Shown: piece after piece, positions 1 to 11,309 of the stretch | Layout: every line of letters starts with the position of its first letter | Position numbering within the stretch: position 1 is the first letter of the stretch | NCBI GenBank assembly: GCA_001606155.1 | Contig: LODT01000037.1 | Span: 558,001-622,000, forward strand | DNA from: Tieghemostelium lacteum | Taxonomy: Eukaryota > Evosea > Eumycetozoa > Dictyosteliales > Raperosteliaceae | Direction: 5' to 3' | Length of the DNA: 64,000 nt | The notes under the pieces: model-generated | What the model was told of the DNA's origin: nothing | Databases searched by the model: none | What the model saw: the letters and a program-made list of their open reading frames with translations, nothing else | Translations under genes and position numbers: made by a program

Positions 1-418
1 TTGGTGGTCTACCTCTTTTCTTTTTAACTGTCATTGGTGTTGGTAATGGAGGTGGTGGAGGCGATTTTGTATTGGAAATTGCAGGTTTTATCTTAATTTC
101 ACCATCTGAATCAGAATCACTAATATCATCACTACTGTCATCAGTTGTTGAGATTGGATTGATTTGTGTAATTCTTCTACCACTTTGAGTAGTGGTTTTG
201 ACCTGTTCACCATTGAGTGTCATCACACTTGTTTTTTTCCTAGATGAATTGGCCTCAACTAATTGTTCTTCAGAATCCCAAAGACCCAATTTATTTCGAG
301 ATTTTCTTTGCTGTTGATCACCATTATTATTTGATATTAATATAAATTTGGAAGATTAGTTAATGAAATTTCATATTTGTGAAAAAAAAAAAAATTAAAA
401 ATAACTTACTTTATTCAT
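1..418 (-). CDS. N-terminal part of AT-hook-like nuclear protein (runs off left edge)
   Basis: On the minus strand, exon 1 is only ATG AAT AAA (418-410), followed by a GTAAGT donor. The intron is 409-311 (ends CAACAG) and exon 2 runs from 310 off the window edge. The joined start reads MNKQRKSRNKLGLWDSEEQ. About 100 residues are visible: a basic start, a Ser/Asp-rich acidic stretch, a proline run (PPPPPLP), then KKKRGRPP. KRGRPP matches the AT-hook core RGRP, which binds the minor groove of AT-rich DNA, so a chromatin or nuclear role is inferred. The rest of the protein lies outside the window, so the family cannot be named. An alternative start downstream of the 9-nt exon is possible. Confidence 0.55.
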
Positions 419-956
419 TATTTTAGATATATATAAAATTAATGTAAAACTAAGATTTATAATATATAAATAAAAATAAAAAAACAAAAATACGAAAAAA
501 GAAAAAAAAAAAAAAAAAAACAAAATTGTATTTTTTTAATTCATTTTTTAAATTTGAATTTATCAGAATTATCTATTTTTTTTGTTCTTTAATAATATAA
601 ATTCTTTATTAAATATTGATTATGTCATTTATATATCTCATTTAATAAATATTTTCTTTAATTCAAAAAACATTTAAATTTTGATTAAAAGTGTAGTGCC
701 CCATCCTTTTTTACCAAAATTGGAAATGTATATAAAATTGTATAACCAATTTTACTCTTTTTTCAATTTTAGAGATTAATGAATATAAAAGTTAAATTAT
801 AAATAAATTAAAGAATAAAATAATTTTAAGAGTGTGTAGGTCAATATAACTTTAGAAATCAATATGATCCAAATTATCTCAAATTCCACGAAGAAAATTT
901 CATTTAAAACAATTTTTATTTTTATTTTTATTTTACAAAAAAAAATCTAAAAATCA
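419..956. other. intergenic, divergent promoter region
   Basis: AT-rich spacer between the minus-strand AT-hook gene and plus-strand XRCC2, with long A and T runs (for example around 500-520). I see no RNA gene, repeat or further coding stretch. Confidence 0.6.
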
Positions 957-1781
957 ATGAACCAGAATTTAGGATACGACACAACAGCTCAGCAATTATT
1001 CTATAAAAGAGAGAAAAAACAAATTCTAACTGGAATATCCGATGTTGATCAATATATAAAAGAAAAAAGTCAATTTATACAGAATGGGGGTGTAATTGAA
1101 ATCTATGGTTCCAGTGGATCAGGTAAATCCGAAACTGTACTACAGATATTAATTCACTCTATTCTACCATTTGATATGGGTGGTAGTGAAATTGGTGTTA
1201 TATTCTTTGACAATGATTATAAATTTGATATATTCAGATTAAAAGATTTAATGTATAAAAAATATAAACAACATTTTCAAAATAATAACAATAATAATAA
1301 TAATAATAATAGTGAAGGTAATTGTGATGATGATAAGGAATTTAATGAATTTTTTAAAAAATGTATTGGGAGATTACACTTGCTGCGTTGTAAAGATAGT
1401 TTTCAGTTTTTGGTGACACTAAAGAGCACAAGTCAATTGATAAAGAATATTGCAAATCACAGTGACGAGACAAATAAGGAGGTTTATTTAATGATAATTG
1501 ATAGCATATCGGCATTTTATTGGCTAGACCAAAAAGGTGAGGCATTAAATGTCAGACCCAATCTAATATGGATTGATTGTATAAGAAAATTAATTTCAGA
1601 ATTCTCTCTATTGGTGATTGCTACTAAACAAGCTATATTCTCATCATCTTCACAACAACAACAACAGAATACCCACCATCACAATAACCAAAATATTCCT
1701 CCTGCAACTCCTCACAAGGAATTTTTAGGCAATGAGTGGAGCAAACTTGTTAAATACAGAAAATGTTTAATTCACAAATAA
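957..1781 (+). CDS. xrcc2: XRCC2-like RAD51 paralog (homologous recombination)
   Basis: Single-exon 274-residue protein, close to human XRCC2 (280). It starts at an ATG in an A-rich context. Walker A is GSSGSGKS at about residues 51-58. The flanking pattern GGVIEIYGSSGSGKSE, then ILPFDMGGSE, then FFDNDYKFDIFRL, matches the XRCC2 order GDILEFHG..GTGKTE, ILP..GG.E, FIDTDYHFDMLRL. Walker B is MIIDSISAFYW, matching XRCC2 LILDSLSAFYW. A short poly-Asn tract (about 111-121) and a Gln/His-rich stretch (about 228-245) are dictyostelid insertions. In other eukaryotes XRCC2 joins RAD51D in the BCDX2 complex, which helps load RAD51 on single-stranded DNA. The C-terminal KLVKYRKCL parallels QLVKHRMFF in human XRCC2. 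Confidence 0.9.
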   Translation: MNQNLGYDTTAQQLFYKREKKQILTGISDVDQYIKEKSQFIQNGGVIEIYGSSGSGKSETVLQILIHSILPFDMGGSEIGVIFFDNDYKFDIFRLKDLMYKKYKQHFQNNNNNNNNNNSEGNCDDDKEFNEFFKKCIGRLHLLRCKDSFQFLVTLKSTSQLIKNIANHSDETNKEVYLMIIDSISAFYWLDQKGEALNVRPNLIWIDCIRKLISEFSLLVIATKQAIFSSSSQQQQQNTHHHNNQNIPPATPHKEFLGNEWSKLVKYRKCLIHK

Positions 1782-2086
1782 TAATCATATTTAGTAACCA
1801 CATATATATAGGTTAGTATATTAGCAGATTGTAATAATAAATCGTTCCGGAAATATTGAAAATATTATTTTTTCAAAATAAATGTTTATTTTGGGATAGT
1901 GGGTGGGTTGTGTTTGAACATGAATAAAAAAATGAAAATAAAAGAAGTAGGGGTAATCATCAACTTCATACATTACAAATTTTAAAATTTCAACATACCC
2001 CATTTCTTCTCTCTTAATCAAAAATTAATACATATTTTTTAATATATTTATAATATTGTAGAAAAACCTATAACTAACTAAATAAC
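1782..2086. other. intergenic spacer
   Basis: About 300 bp of AT-rich DNA between XRCC2 and the MAPEG gene. The open frame on the minus strand at 1821-2021 lacks any family pattern and is treated as chance. Confidence 0.55.
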
Positions 2087-2619
2087 ATGACAAAACTTAA
2101 CTTTAATTGGGTATTCCCAGACTCATTTGTATTCCCAGCATTGGTTGCCTCCTCAGGTATGGCATTATCCATTTTCTATGGATACAAATTATGTACTGTC
2201 AGAGAGAAATTAAGCGTAAATATATAGTAAATATATAGTATTTAAAAGTCTTAAGACTAATTTTATATAAAATTTTATAATAGATTAAAGCACCTCATCT
2301 TTCTGATGAACCAGAATTTAAAAAGGCAGCTCATGATTATCATTCAACTCATGATTCACTTCCAATTGTTATACCATCAGTATTTATGTTCTCTCATTTG
2401 ATTTCACCAAATTGGTCATTGATTATTGGATCCTCTTGGGTTTTATCAAGATTATGTTATTGTTGCAACTTTTGTTGTAAAAAAGAGAATGAAAATGAGG
2501 TAGTAAAGAACTGCCATTATATGTTAAACTATGTATCTCAAATGGCACTTGTAGGTGGCTCTATGTTTGGTCTTGCTGTATCTCTTGCCAACAGATACAA
2601 GCTATTACACTCAAAATAA
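2087..2619 (+). CDS. MAPEG-family membrane glutathione transferase (MGST3-like)
   Basis: Two exons, 2087-2215 and 2284-2619, with a 68-bp GTAAAT...TAG intron in phase 0, give 154 residues, the usual MAPEG length (about 150). Exon 1 contributes the first membrane helix (FPALVASSGMALSIFYGYKL). Exon 2 starts IKAPHLSDEPEFKKAAHDYH, at the place where MGST3 has its cytosolic loop with the RAHQN/E segment, followed by a helix (SVFMFSHLISPNWSLIIG) and WVLSRLCY, which parallels WIVGRVLYA in MGST3. MAPEG proteins conjugate glutathione or reduce lipid peroxides in the ER or outer mitochondrial membrane. An unusual CCNFCCKK cysteine cluster lies near residue 88. The family call is good; the exact substrate is unknown. 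Confidence 0.75.
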
Positions 2620-2703
2620 GAGATAAATAGTACCAAATATTTCATCTCATTCATTAATTAAAATTCAATAAATTAAAAAATAAATTTATCTTTTTTTTTT
2701 ATT

Positions 2704-4980
2704 CTATTCTTGTTTGTTTTGAACTACACTTTTTTGGAGACTAAGGAGATTAACCCCTGAGCTGCTTCCCTCATTATAATTGGTATTTCTTTGGCCTACA
2801 TTGCTCTGTTTATCAGCAAATCTCCTAAGATTGTTTGGATGGAAATATGGTTTATTACTTCTACTTGGTTGGTTGATGTCAATAAAGGTTTTGTTAATAT
2901 TTTGATGGTTAACATTATCATTTTCAAAAATTTCAGAATGGGTTTGTTCTTTATGATTACTTTTAGTTCCTCTTATGAATTTAAAAAACTTCACCACATA
3001 TTTAAATATTGATACATTTGGGAAACAACATCTTTTAAAACCATATAGAAAAAGTAAAATTACAATTATGAGAATAACTGCAAAAATAGTTCTTGAAATT
3101 TTACTTGAAGCCTCTGCCGATACTGAATCTTTTTTAACTGTACCTGGATTTATAGGTGGATTGGTTTGGTATTCTATAGATCCAAAATTGCAATTATTAT
3201 TACATTCTTGGAAGGAACTTTCTTCAGTGAAATTCTTTATACATTCATTCTTTTCAAGTATGTAACCTTCATCACACTTGATCACATTGGTACATAAACC
3301 AGTATTAACATCATAAAATATCTTACCAGTTTTATATTTTTCCAAACAGCTAACTGGTTGACATATGAGTTTCAATATATTGAATTTTTGGTCTATAGTG
3401 CATGGATCCAAACAATAATTTATATTATCTTTTATACCAGATATTTTAGGTGGTGGACAAGATGCACTTGCAGCTAGATTAGATACATTTGATAAATCTG
3501 TTGATATAATAAATCTAGGGGATGGTTTATAATTTGAATCGGTTAAATTAACCATTAGATTAGATCTATACTGATCATTCACAAAAATACTAAATCTACA
3601 ATACCCATTTTTTATATAAGTATTCTTATTATTATGTTAATATATTGAAATATAATAATAATTTAATTTAAATAGATACCATTTTACTTAATTGTAAGCC
3701 ATATACAATTCTATTTGATTCATTTTCATTTAGAGTTATAGATTTTATAGTTTCTATATATATAGACTATTTTAAAAGTTAATGTCTGATATAGATGTAT
3801 TAAAGGAAAATGACTACTTACTTTACAATCTAAAGAATTTACACAACATTCTTCAGTGATAAATGTAAAGTTTACATTATCATTTCCATTGTTGAATAAA
3901 TCAATATCTAGAAATAAGAATTGTTAGTTAGTATCTCATTTGAGTCTTAATAGTATAAAATTAATAATTACATAAATATTTTGATAATTGAGGTTCATCT
4001 TCTGGGAATATACCTGAATTTTGAATAATAGGTTCACTATTTGATTTTATAATTGGTATTGAAGACATGTTAAATTCTAGTGAGATGACAGAAAGTTCTT
4101 TTATGTTACATTGGATTGTAAAGGATGAATTTATAAGATCAGTATTCAGTGATAATGCAGTACAATTTGGTAAGAAGTTTGTAATAGTATTTGATTGGAA
4201 AGGTTGAAATTGATTATAAATATCTGAACTTTTAACAGAGATTCTGTGACCAATAGGTTCTGTACATAGTTGAGTGGCATTAAGTGACTGGAATGTTTCT
4301 TTACTTAAACCAATACTATTGAAAGATTCCCCGATATAAATCTTCTCAACAAAGAAATATTCAGTTGAGTTCTCTGGTGATACCAAATAATAGTTTTCTG
4401 TAAACTCTCTATAGGAATCCATGTTGTTAACCATTTGATCTTCTAAATTTTGAAATTTAATGGAATCATTGGATGATGAATTGGAATTTGTTTGAAAGTA
4501 GTATGTATTATTCCCAACTTTAATCTCATATTCATAGATCATGGGTTGAAATATCATACTGAATATTTTGTAGTTGGTATTATTTTGATAGTATCCATGA
4601 CTTACTAATACCTCTGGTGTATTTGGATCTTTAGGACAGCATATTCTACCACTTAAACATTTTGTATCATAATGATACTCATTTCTTACTAGATCATAGG
4701 CATTTCTATAATTTCCTTCAAATTCCAAATCAAATTGAAGAGAATTTAAATATTTCTCAACTTTTATATCTAAAGGATTTTTAGGTTTCCATGTGACACC
4801 ATTTCCATCCAAAATAAATATATTGGTTTGTCTATTTGAAATTATAGAGTAACTATCTTCTAATTTCATGGTCATTGACCAATAATCATTTCCATCACCA
4901 TAAAATCCATTATAAACAGGTAATGTGTTTACAATATATATAAAATATACTAAACAAATTAAAACTTTAGATTTATCCAT
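2704..4980 (-). CDS. HAP2/GCS1-like gamete membrane fusogen (candidate)
   Basis: Four exons (4980-3972, 3907-3822, 3766-3680, 3624-2704) join in frame to 700 residues. There is a signal peptide (about 1-20), a large N-glycosylation-rich, Cys-containing ectodomain, one transmembrane helix (about 572-591) and a basic Asn-rich cytoplasmic tail of about 110 residues. The ectodomain shows a HAP2-like order: RICCPKD, then an aromatic/Pro segment ending YEYEIKV, then YYLVSP, then FNSIGLSKETFQSLNATQLC (about 220-239), which parallels the HAP2 segment CNKIGVSYSAFRYQANRC, then SSFTIQC. HAP2 proteins are class II membrane fusogens that merge gametes; Dictyostelium is known to have two homologs (HgrA, HgrB) tied to mating type. 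The assignment rests on motif reading by eye. If wrong, this is another type I surface glycoprotein. Confidence 0.6.
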
Positions 4981-5463
4981 TTCACAATATTAAATTTACT
5001 ATGAGTGGAAAATCAATTTTATTTTATTGATAATTTTTTTAAAATCTAATCAAAAAAAAGTTTTTTAGATATTTTCCTTTTTAAAAAAAATCATTATTAG
5101 TATGTTCAATGTGTGGATAAAATGAATTATTTTTAGAAATATAATTTAATGTTATATTATATTTATATTCTATAAATTGATTAAATATTTAATATCAATT
5201 GCAATAATAATGTAGATGGAAATTAGTTTTTTTTGCTGTTATTTATAGAAATGTCAGAGTAAACCAATTGGAAGTTGAAAGAATGTTGACAAAAACTCAT
5301 CAAAAAAAATAAAAAACTAAAAAAAAAATAAAAATTCACCTATCAACAAATTAGAATTTTCTTGTTGTCATTAACCACCCCTACAACAATATTATTACAA
5401 CACATACATGTAATTTAACATTAAATATATATAAATTAATTAAATAGTTGTATATTACGCAAA
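4981..5463. other. intergenic, divergent promoter region
   Basis: Spacer between the minus-strand fusogen-like gene and the plus-strand permease. Extremely AT-rich with A/T runs; no repeat or RNA gene recognised. Confidence 0.6.
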
Positions 5464-7246
5464 ATGTTAAATGGAAATTCACCACTAATTGACAATAACA
5501 ATGATTTTGATAAAGAAATACAAAAACCATTACTATCCCCAAACATCAATAATGGTACTGATAATTATAATTTAAAAAATAATAGTAGTAGTAGTAGTAG
5601 TAGTAGTATAATGACTGTAGATTCCCCTAATAATGGTGCAACTCATGTAAATAGACAATTAAAAAAGAATGCATTAGGACTTGCTCATGTTTTGGCAATG
5701 TCTGTATCAGGGATAGGTAAGATTTAAATATATATTTATATATACCCCTTTTCCTCTATGAAACCATAAAATTATTAATATTTTGAATTTATGTATAGGA
5801 CCTACAACTGGAATTTATTTTGTATGGTTTCAAATTGCAGTTGTAGCAGGTACTGCAGTACCTTTTACATTGATTATTGCATCGATATGTTGTTTATCGA
5901 TGGCATCTACTATATCAACTTATGCAAAATATATATCAACATCAGCATCATTTTATTCATATGTATCAAAAGGGTTAGGAAAAGAGATGGGTTTTTTGAC
6001 AGGTTGGTTAATGTTATTAGGGTATATGACATTGACAGCTCAAACTGTGATACAATTTTCATCAACAATGGCAGATGTCATTACAAATAACACAGGATTT
6101 AAATTCCCTTGGATTGTAGGTGGAGCTATTATAACAATATTAATTAGTACACTTGCATACATTGGTATCAATCCAGCATTGAAAATCAGTTTGTTTCTAG
6201 TAAGTGGGGAGACATTGATAACAGCTATATTTACTATAATTATTGTTATAAAAGGTGGAGAGGAAGGTAACTATCCTCTAGCCCTCACACCTGCCGGACC
6301 TTACAGTGGAGGTATATCTGGTATATCTAGAGGACTGGTCTACTCTGTATTAGTATTTGTAGGTTTTGAAGCAGCAGCTATTCTAGGTCAAGAAACTAGA
6401 AATCCTAATAAATCCATCCCCCGTGCAGTCGTAGGAAGTGTCCTTTTAACAGCTGCATGGATGGTATGGGCATTCTATGCAATGGTAGTAGCCACAGGTT
6501 ACACCAACATTTTTAATGTTGTTGCAAATCATTCATCCATTCATGAGTATGCCAAGAAGTTCATTGGCACATGGATGGCAATTCTCATTGATATAGCAGG
6601 TATATCATCGACTTTAAATGTCTGTACCTGTGCATTTAATAATCTCTTTAGAATTACATATTCAGTAGGAAAGTCTAATGTAAATCCTACACTTTCCAAA
6701 CTATCTCTGACATCAAAGAGATACAGTACACCTAAAGTTGCCATTATTGTCATTACAATCTATCTCTTTTTAGCATGTACTATTGCCGCTGCAACTTTTG
6801 GAATCTATACATCAGGGTCATGGGAAGTCTACGGATACCTATCTTACATTGGTACCATACCACTTATACTGGTATTCATCATTACCAATATCTCAGTAAT
6901 ACCCTACATGAAAAAACAGCAACCTCAAGACTTCCACATATTCTATCATTTGATTCTCCCTGTATTTAGTGCACTCTTATTTATTGGTGTACTGGTTGGT
7001 AACTTCTATCCAATAGTACCTCAACCACCATATTCTTATTTATTAATTGTCTTAGCAGTACTGATACTTGTTGGAGTAGGTATCATGTTTTTCCTGCGTA
7101 CAAAGATTGGTCTATTAGAGAAAATGGAATTCATGATCTCATCAGACGGCTCCAATCATGACAATTGTGCAATTCAAAGTCCCATTATCCAAAGTAGCGA
7201 AAATATACCATATGACTTAGATAAGGATAATATAAAAATCAATTAA
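5464..7246 (+). CDS. APC-superfamily amino acid permease
   Basis: Exon 1 is 5464-5716 and exon 2 is 5799-7246, with a GTAAGA...TAG intron in phase 1 that rebuilds VSGIGPTTGIY. The protein is 566 residues, with an Asn/Ser-rich cytoplasmic N-terminus (about 75 residues) then about twelve hydrophobic segments. The GIGPTTGIY turn in the first helix matches the broken-helix glycine motif of APC transporters. GFEAAAILGQETRNPNKSIPRAV is the classic APC signature between helices 6 and 7. This suggests proton-coupled amino acid uptake at the plasma or an endosomal membrane. Substrate is not predictable from the sequence. The C-terminal tail is hydrophilic. Confidence 0.88.
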
Positions 7247-7737
7247 AGAATTGAAGAAACACATTTCTTGTCGTGATGATGATAATAATGATTTAAAAAT
7301 AAATCAAATATCAAAAAAAACGAATAACAATTGTTGGGTTGTAAGGTTGAATTGGTGTTTTGAGGTTATGAGGTTATGGAGATCCAATAAATAACAATTG
7401 GGGTCAATGACGTTTTCAAAGGAGTCAAAAAAAAAATGATTTCATTTTTAATAAATTTTTTTTTTTGTCAGTTGTTTGTGTGACTGAGACACATTTTTTT
7501 TTTCTTAAAAGGTAGATTTTTTTTTTTTTTATTTAATTTTTTTAAATTTGTGTGAAACAAATAATTATAATAATAATTTCTGTATATCATTTATATTTTA
7601 AAATAATTATTTATCTATAATTATAAATATATTTATTTTTATTTTTTTTAGTGGTAAAAAAAAGAAAAGTTTTCAAAAAAGACAGAGATAGAGATATATA
7701 CAGCGCATTAAAAAGAGATCATATATTAAAAAAAAAA
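7247..7737. other. intergenic, tandem-gene spacer with 5' leader of PITP
   Basis: AT-rich spacer. The frame of the PITP gene stays open upstream to 7651 (basic residues), immediately after a TTTTTTAG that looks like a splice acceptor, so an intron in the 5' leader is plausible. No in-frame ATG occurs between 7651 and 7737. Confidence 0.45.
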
Positions 7738-8553
7738 ATGTTAATTAAAGAATTTCGTGTTATACTTCCATTGACAGTTGAAGAATATCGTGTTGGACAA
7801 TTGTTTTCAGTTGCTAAAACCAGTTCACAAGAAACTAAAGGAGGAGAAGGTGTAGAGGTATTAAAGAATGAACCTTACAAGAACGAAGAGGAAGGCCATG
7901 AAGGACAATACACTCATAAGATTTATCATTTGGGTAGTAGACTACCAGGATGGATCCGTGCACTCATTCCAAGTAGTGCATTAAAATTAGAAGAGAAGGC
8001 CTGGAATGCCTATCCCTATTGTAAAACTGTATTAAAGAGTCCATTCCTCGGTGAGAAATTCACCTTTATCATTGAATCTCGTCATGCACAAGACAATGGA
8101 ACTCAAGAAAATATTCATAATCTCAATGCAAAAGATTTAAAAAACAGAGAATTGGAGGTAATCGATATCACCAATCCAGTTGAGAAAAAAGATTACAAGG
8201 AAGAAGAGGATCCAACACTTGTCAGATCAGAAAAGGCCAATCGTGGTCCATTGAAGCATGGTTCTTGGAGAGATTCCAAAGACTATCCAGTCATGTGTTG
8301 TTATAAATTGGTCACTGTCGAATTTGCTTGGTTTGGTTTCCAAACAAAAGTTGAAAACTTTATGATGAAAATTGAAAAAGATATCTTTACCAAATTCCAC
8401 AGACAAGTCTATTGTTGGTTGGATGAATGGTTTGGTATGTCTATGGATGATGTAAGAGAATTTGAAAGAAAAACCAAAGAAGATCTCAGCAAAAAACTAG
8501 CTGAAGGTAAAGATGGAAAAGATTCAAAAGAAGAAACCACTGAAGGAAAATAA
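7738..8553 (+). CDS. class I phosphatidylinositol transfer protein
   Basis: The chosen ATG gives MLIKEFRVILPLTVEEYRVG, the standard start of class I PITPs, and a 271-residue protein (family about 270). Conserved pieces follow in order: LFSVAKTSSQETKGGEGVEV, GQYTHKIYHLGSRLPGWIRA, EKAWNAYPYCKTV, then FIIESRHAQDNGTQENIHNL. The C-terminal WF.F..KVE and the terminal Lys/Glu-rich helix are also typical. PITPs carry one phosphatidylinositol or phosphatidylcholine between membranes and feed phosphoinositide signalling; Dictyostelium has two characterised members. No membrane anchor or added domain is present, so it should be cytosolic. Confidence 0.95.
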   Translation: MLIKEFRVILPLTVEEYRVGQLFSVAKTSSQETKGGEGVEVLKNEPYKNEEEGHEGQYTHKIYHLGSRLPGWIRALIPSSALKLEEKAWNAYPYCKTVLKSPFLGEKFTFIIESRHAQDNGTQENIHNLNAKDLKNRELEVIDITNPVEKKDYKEEEDPTLVRSEKANRGPLKHGSWRDSKDYPVMCCYKLVTVEFAWFGFQTKVENFMMKIEKDIFTKFHRQVYCWLDEWFGMSMDDVREFERKTKEDLSKKLAEGKDGKDSKEETTEGK

Positions 8554-8834
8554 AACAATAATAATTAATTATTATCATCATCCTATTTTTCTACTTTAAA
8601 AAAAAAAAACATAATCATTAGTTTATGTAAAAATAAAAAAATATAGTTATTTATTTTCTAAGTTTTATCTGATTTTTTTTGAATTACAAAATAAAGACAC
8701 ATAAAAATATTCCAACAGGTATTTGATTTGAATTATTATTATTTAAATATTTATTATATGGATTTTAAAGTTTTTTACTTTTTTTGGTAGTTTTCATTTT
8801 CTTTTTTATATAGAATATGTACAAGGGATAACTA

Positions 8835-10457
8835 TTACAATGTATATGAATTAATAGTCTTATTTGGAATGTTATTATCATTAACATTAGTGTTTGGATT
8901 GGTTGTTTGAATACTATAAAAATTTGGTTGAACTGGTGTCATGTATACTTGTTGAAATTGTGGTACTGCGGGTTGCCCTATTAACATGGCCTGTTGTTGA
9001 TTTTGAAATATAACAGTTTGTTGTGGGAATGGTGTTGAAAATTGTGGAATAATTGGTTGAATAGATTGGTTTAATATTATTTGTTGAGGTTGAGATTGTT
9101 GTTGTAATTGTTGTTGTTGTAGTTTTTGATCAGTAATTAATTTCTTTTCTTGTTTGGTCTTGAGATCATATTGCTTATGACAACGTCTACATTTACCACT
9201 CATCATTAAGATACACCATGGTCTCATACAATCAGTACATTGATGTGGCTGTCCAATGGAATACTTTTGGGATCTTTGTCTACTAAGACAAATGGAGCAG
9301 AATTCCAAGTTATTAGCTTTCATTTTTCTAGTTGTGTTGGTAGTACACCAGTGAGTACAAAAGTGAGCTTCACTAGGTGGTTGAGTTAAAACATGTGGTC
9401 TTACTTCGAAACATTTCTGACAAATTGATTCTCTGTCACCAGCAACTGTAACTTCACAATATGGAAAACATCTTCCTTCTTTTTTAAGTTCTTTGAGTGA
9501 TTTAACATGTCTTGGTGATTGTGTAGATGGGACTAATGGTTGATGTGGAACAGTTAATGATGTGTTACTACTATGTGATAATGATGAGATTACTGGTGAT
9601 ATATTGGCAGAGGAACTCGATATCATAGGAGACTGATGAGGATCAAAGTCAGTTAGAGGTGGTGAATGGGTTGGTGAACTTGTAAGTGATGATGCCATTG
9701 ATGAAGGATAGTCATCAGAGAAGAAACAGTCATCTGATTTATTGTCACCACCAAGATATATAGTTGGCATTTCAATTGTACCACCACTTGAGTTTATAGA
9801 TTGACTTTTACCATTGATCATATACAAATTGTCACCATCTTTAAATAGTAAACCAACTGAATCCAATTCATTGAAACCATTTTTATTGGCATCTTGAATC
9901 TTTAAATACTGGAAATTGTCACGTGAAATTGGATTCTCTGGAACCGAACCAAACTTATCATTAAATTGTAAATAGATTTTTAATTTTAATTCATATATAG
10001 TAATGTCACCTGAAACCAAAACTTCAAATTTAAAATTTTCAGAATTAATTATTAATTTTAAAATATTATTACTATTATTACCATTATTAATATTATTATT
10101 GATATTGTTGTTAATGTTGTTGTTGTTGTTGTTATATATATTTTGTTGATTTGAAGTTATTGGAAAATTTTGATTAATAGATAAATTTGGAAAACTTCCA
10201 ATTGGAGATGTATAATTTGATGAGATAAGACTTGATAAACTTGATGATGAAGTTGATGAAGATGATTGCGGATCCATAAAAAATTGAGGTGGAGATTGTA
10301 CTATAAAATTTGATAGATTATCAAATATATTATCTATTAATAATATTAATTTATAAATTAATTATATTAATAAAAAAGATATTCTCTAATAGGAAATAAA
10401 TGTAATGTAATAATATTTACCCATTGTAAAATTATTATTATTTTCGTTATTGTTCAT
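8835..10457 (-). CDS. Asn-rich protein with C-terminal cysteine-rich (zinc-binding type) domain
   Basis: Exon 1 (10457-10421) encodes MNNNENNNNFTM. A GTAAAT...TAG intron in phase 1 leads to exon 2 (10333-8835), for 511 residues. Residues about 100-190 form a compact predicted domain (LKLIINSENFKFEVLVSG onward) with a ubiquitin-like or DCX-like pattern of strands, but I cannot assign it. From about 300 there is a dense Cys/His region: CFPYCEVTV, CQKC, HFCTHWC, FCSICLS, HQCTDCMRPWC, KCRRC. At least six CxxC-type pairs suggest two or three structural zinc sites. The tail is Gln/Pro-rich. Serine-rich and Asn-rich linkers separate the parts. A transcription or chromatin role would be a guess. Confidence 0.7.
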
Positions 10458-11016
10458 TCTTTGATTTTTTTTTTCTATTTTTTTATTTTAAGAATTGCTT
10501 GTAATACTTTGAAAAAGAATAAAAAAAAAAAAAACAAGCTTTAAATAATGATTCTTACAGAAAGTAAAGATTTTAAGCCATTTCTATAAAATGGGATTTG
10601 AAAGTATTACAATCGATTCTACATTTTGTTGTTTATAGTCCATTACATTTCTGTAATTAACACATAATTAATTTAATTCTGCACTAATCGATTGCAAAAA
10701 GATGAAAAATAGATTTACTTCACACAAAAATAAAAAAAAATAATAAAATTCAAAAAATTTTTGTGATGGTGTCAATCACTGTTTTTTTGGTGTCACGATC
10801 AATAGTTTTTTGTTGCGATGTAATTTTGATTACACACAACACAAAACTTATATTGATTTACATTTACTTGGCTTTTTAGATGTATTGTGTTAGTGTATGG
10901 TAGTGTAATGTTACGATTTTAGCTTGCCTCATTGTCTATAATGTATTGTGATGTAAATTATTTTCCCTTGTGAAAAAAATCTGTGATTGGTAACATCCAA
11001 TGTAAATACTCAATTG
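10458..11016. other. intergenic spacer
   Basis: AT-rich region containing several GATTACA/TGTAATC-like words (around 10670-10860), possibly promoter elements of the divergent genes. No RNA gene recognised. Confidence 0.4.
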
Positions 11017-11211
11017 ATGGTGAAATTATTCACAAAGACAAGTTTGTTAATTAGACAGTACAGTGCGGAGAAGAACTCCAAAGAGGTTTTTAAAAGAAGA
11101 TTTCTTCTGACTATTTTCAAAATTTCTATTTATATTAATCGAACCCACATGTTTTTATTATTATTAACGTTATACAATAAAATAAATGCTAAACATTGTA
11201 GTTCATTTTAA
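11017..11211 (+). CDS. hypothetical small protein with mitochondrial-type leader
   Basis: 64-residue ORF from ATG 11017. The first 16 residues, MVKLFTKTSLLIRQYS, are basic, hydroxylated and lack acidic residues. RQYS followed by AEKNS resembles a mitochondrial processing site. A short hydrophobic stretch lies near the C-terminus. No family is recognised. It could be a chance ORF: the second half is simple AT-rich coding and an ATG-stop pair lies just upstream. Confidence 0.35.
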   Translation: MVKLFTKTSLLIRQYSAEKNSKEVFKRRFLLTIFKISIYINRTHMFLLLLTLYNKINAKHCSSF

Positions 11212-11309
11212 ATAGGTCTATATTTTATTTCCAAATAAATGGTAGTTTTATAAATATTTTACAAATAAATTAATTTAATTATTATTATTATTACTATTAT
11301 TCCTGTTAT

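Noticed and set aside
5791-6090. Plus-strand ORF in a second frame inside the permease
   Set aside because: Overlaps the clearly conserved permease exon in another frame; no family pattern.
7651-7737. Basic N-terminal extension of PITP
   Set aside because: Open in frame but has no ATG, and class I PITPs begin at MLIKEF; considered 5' leader.
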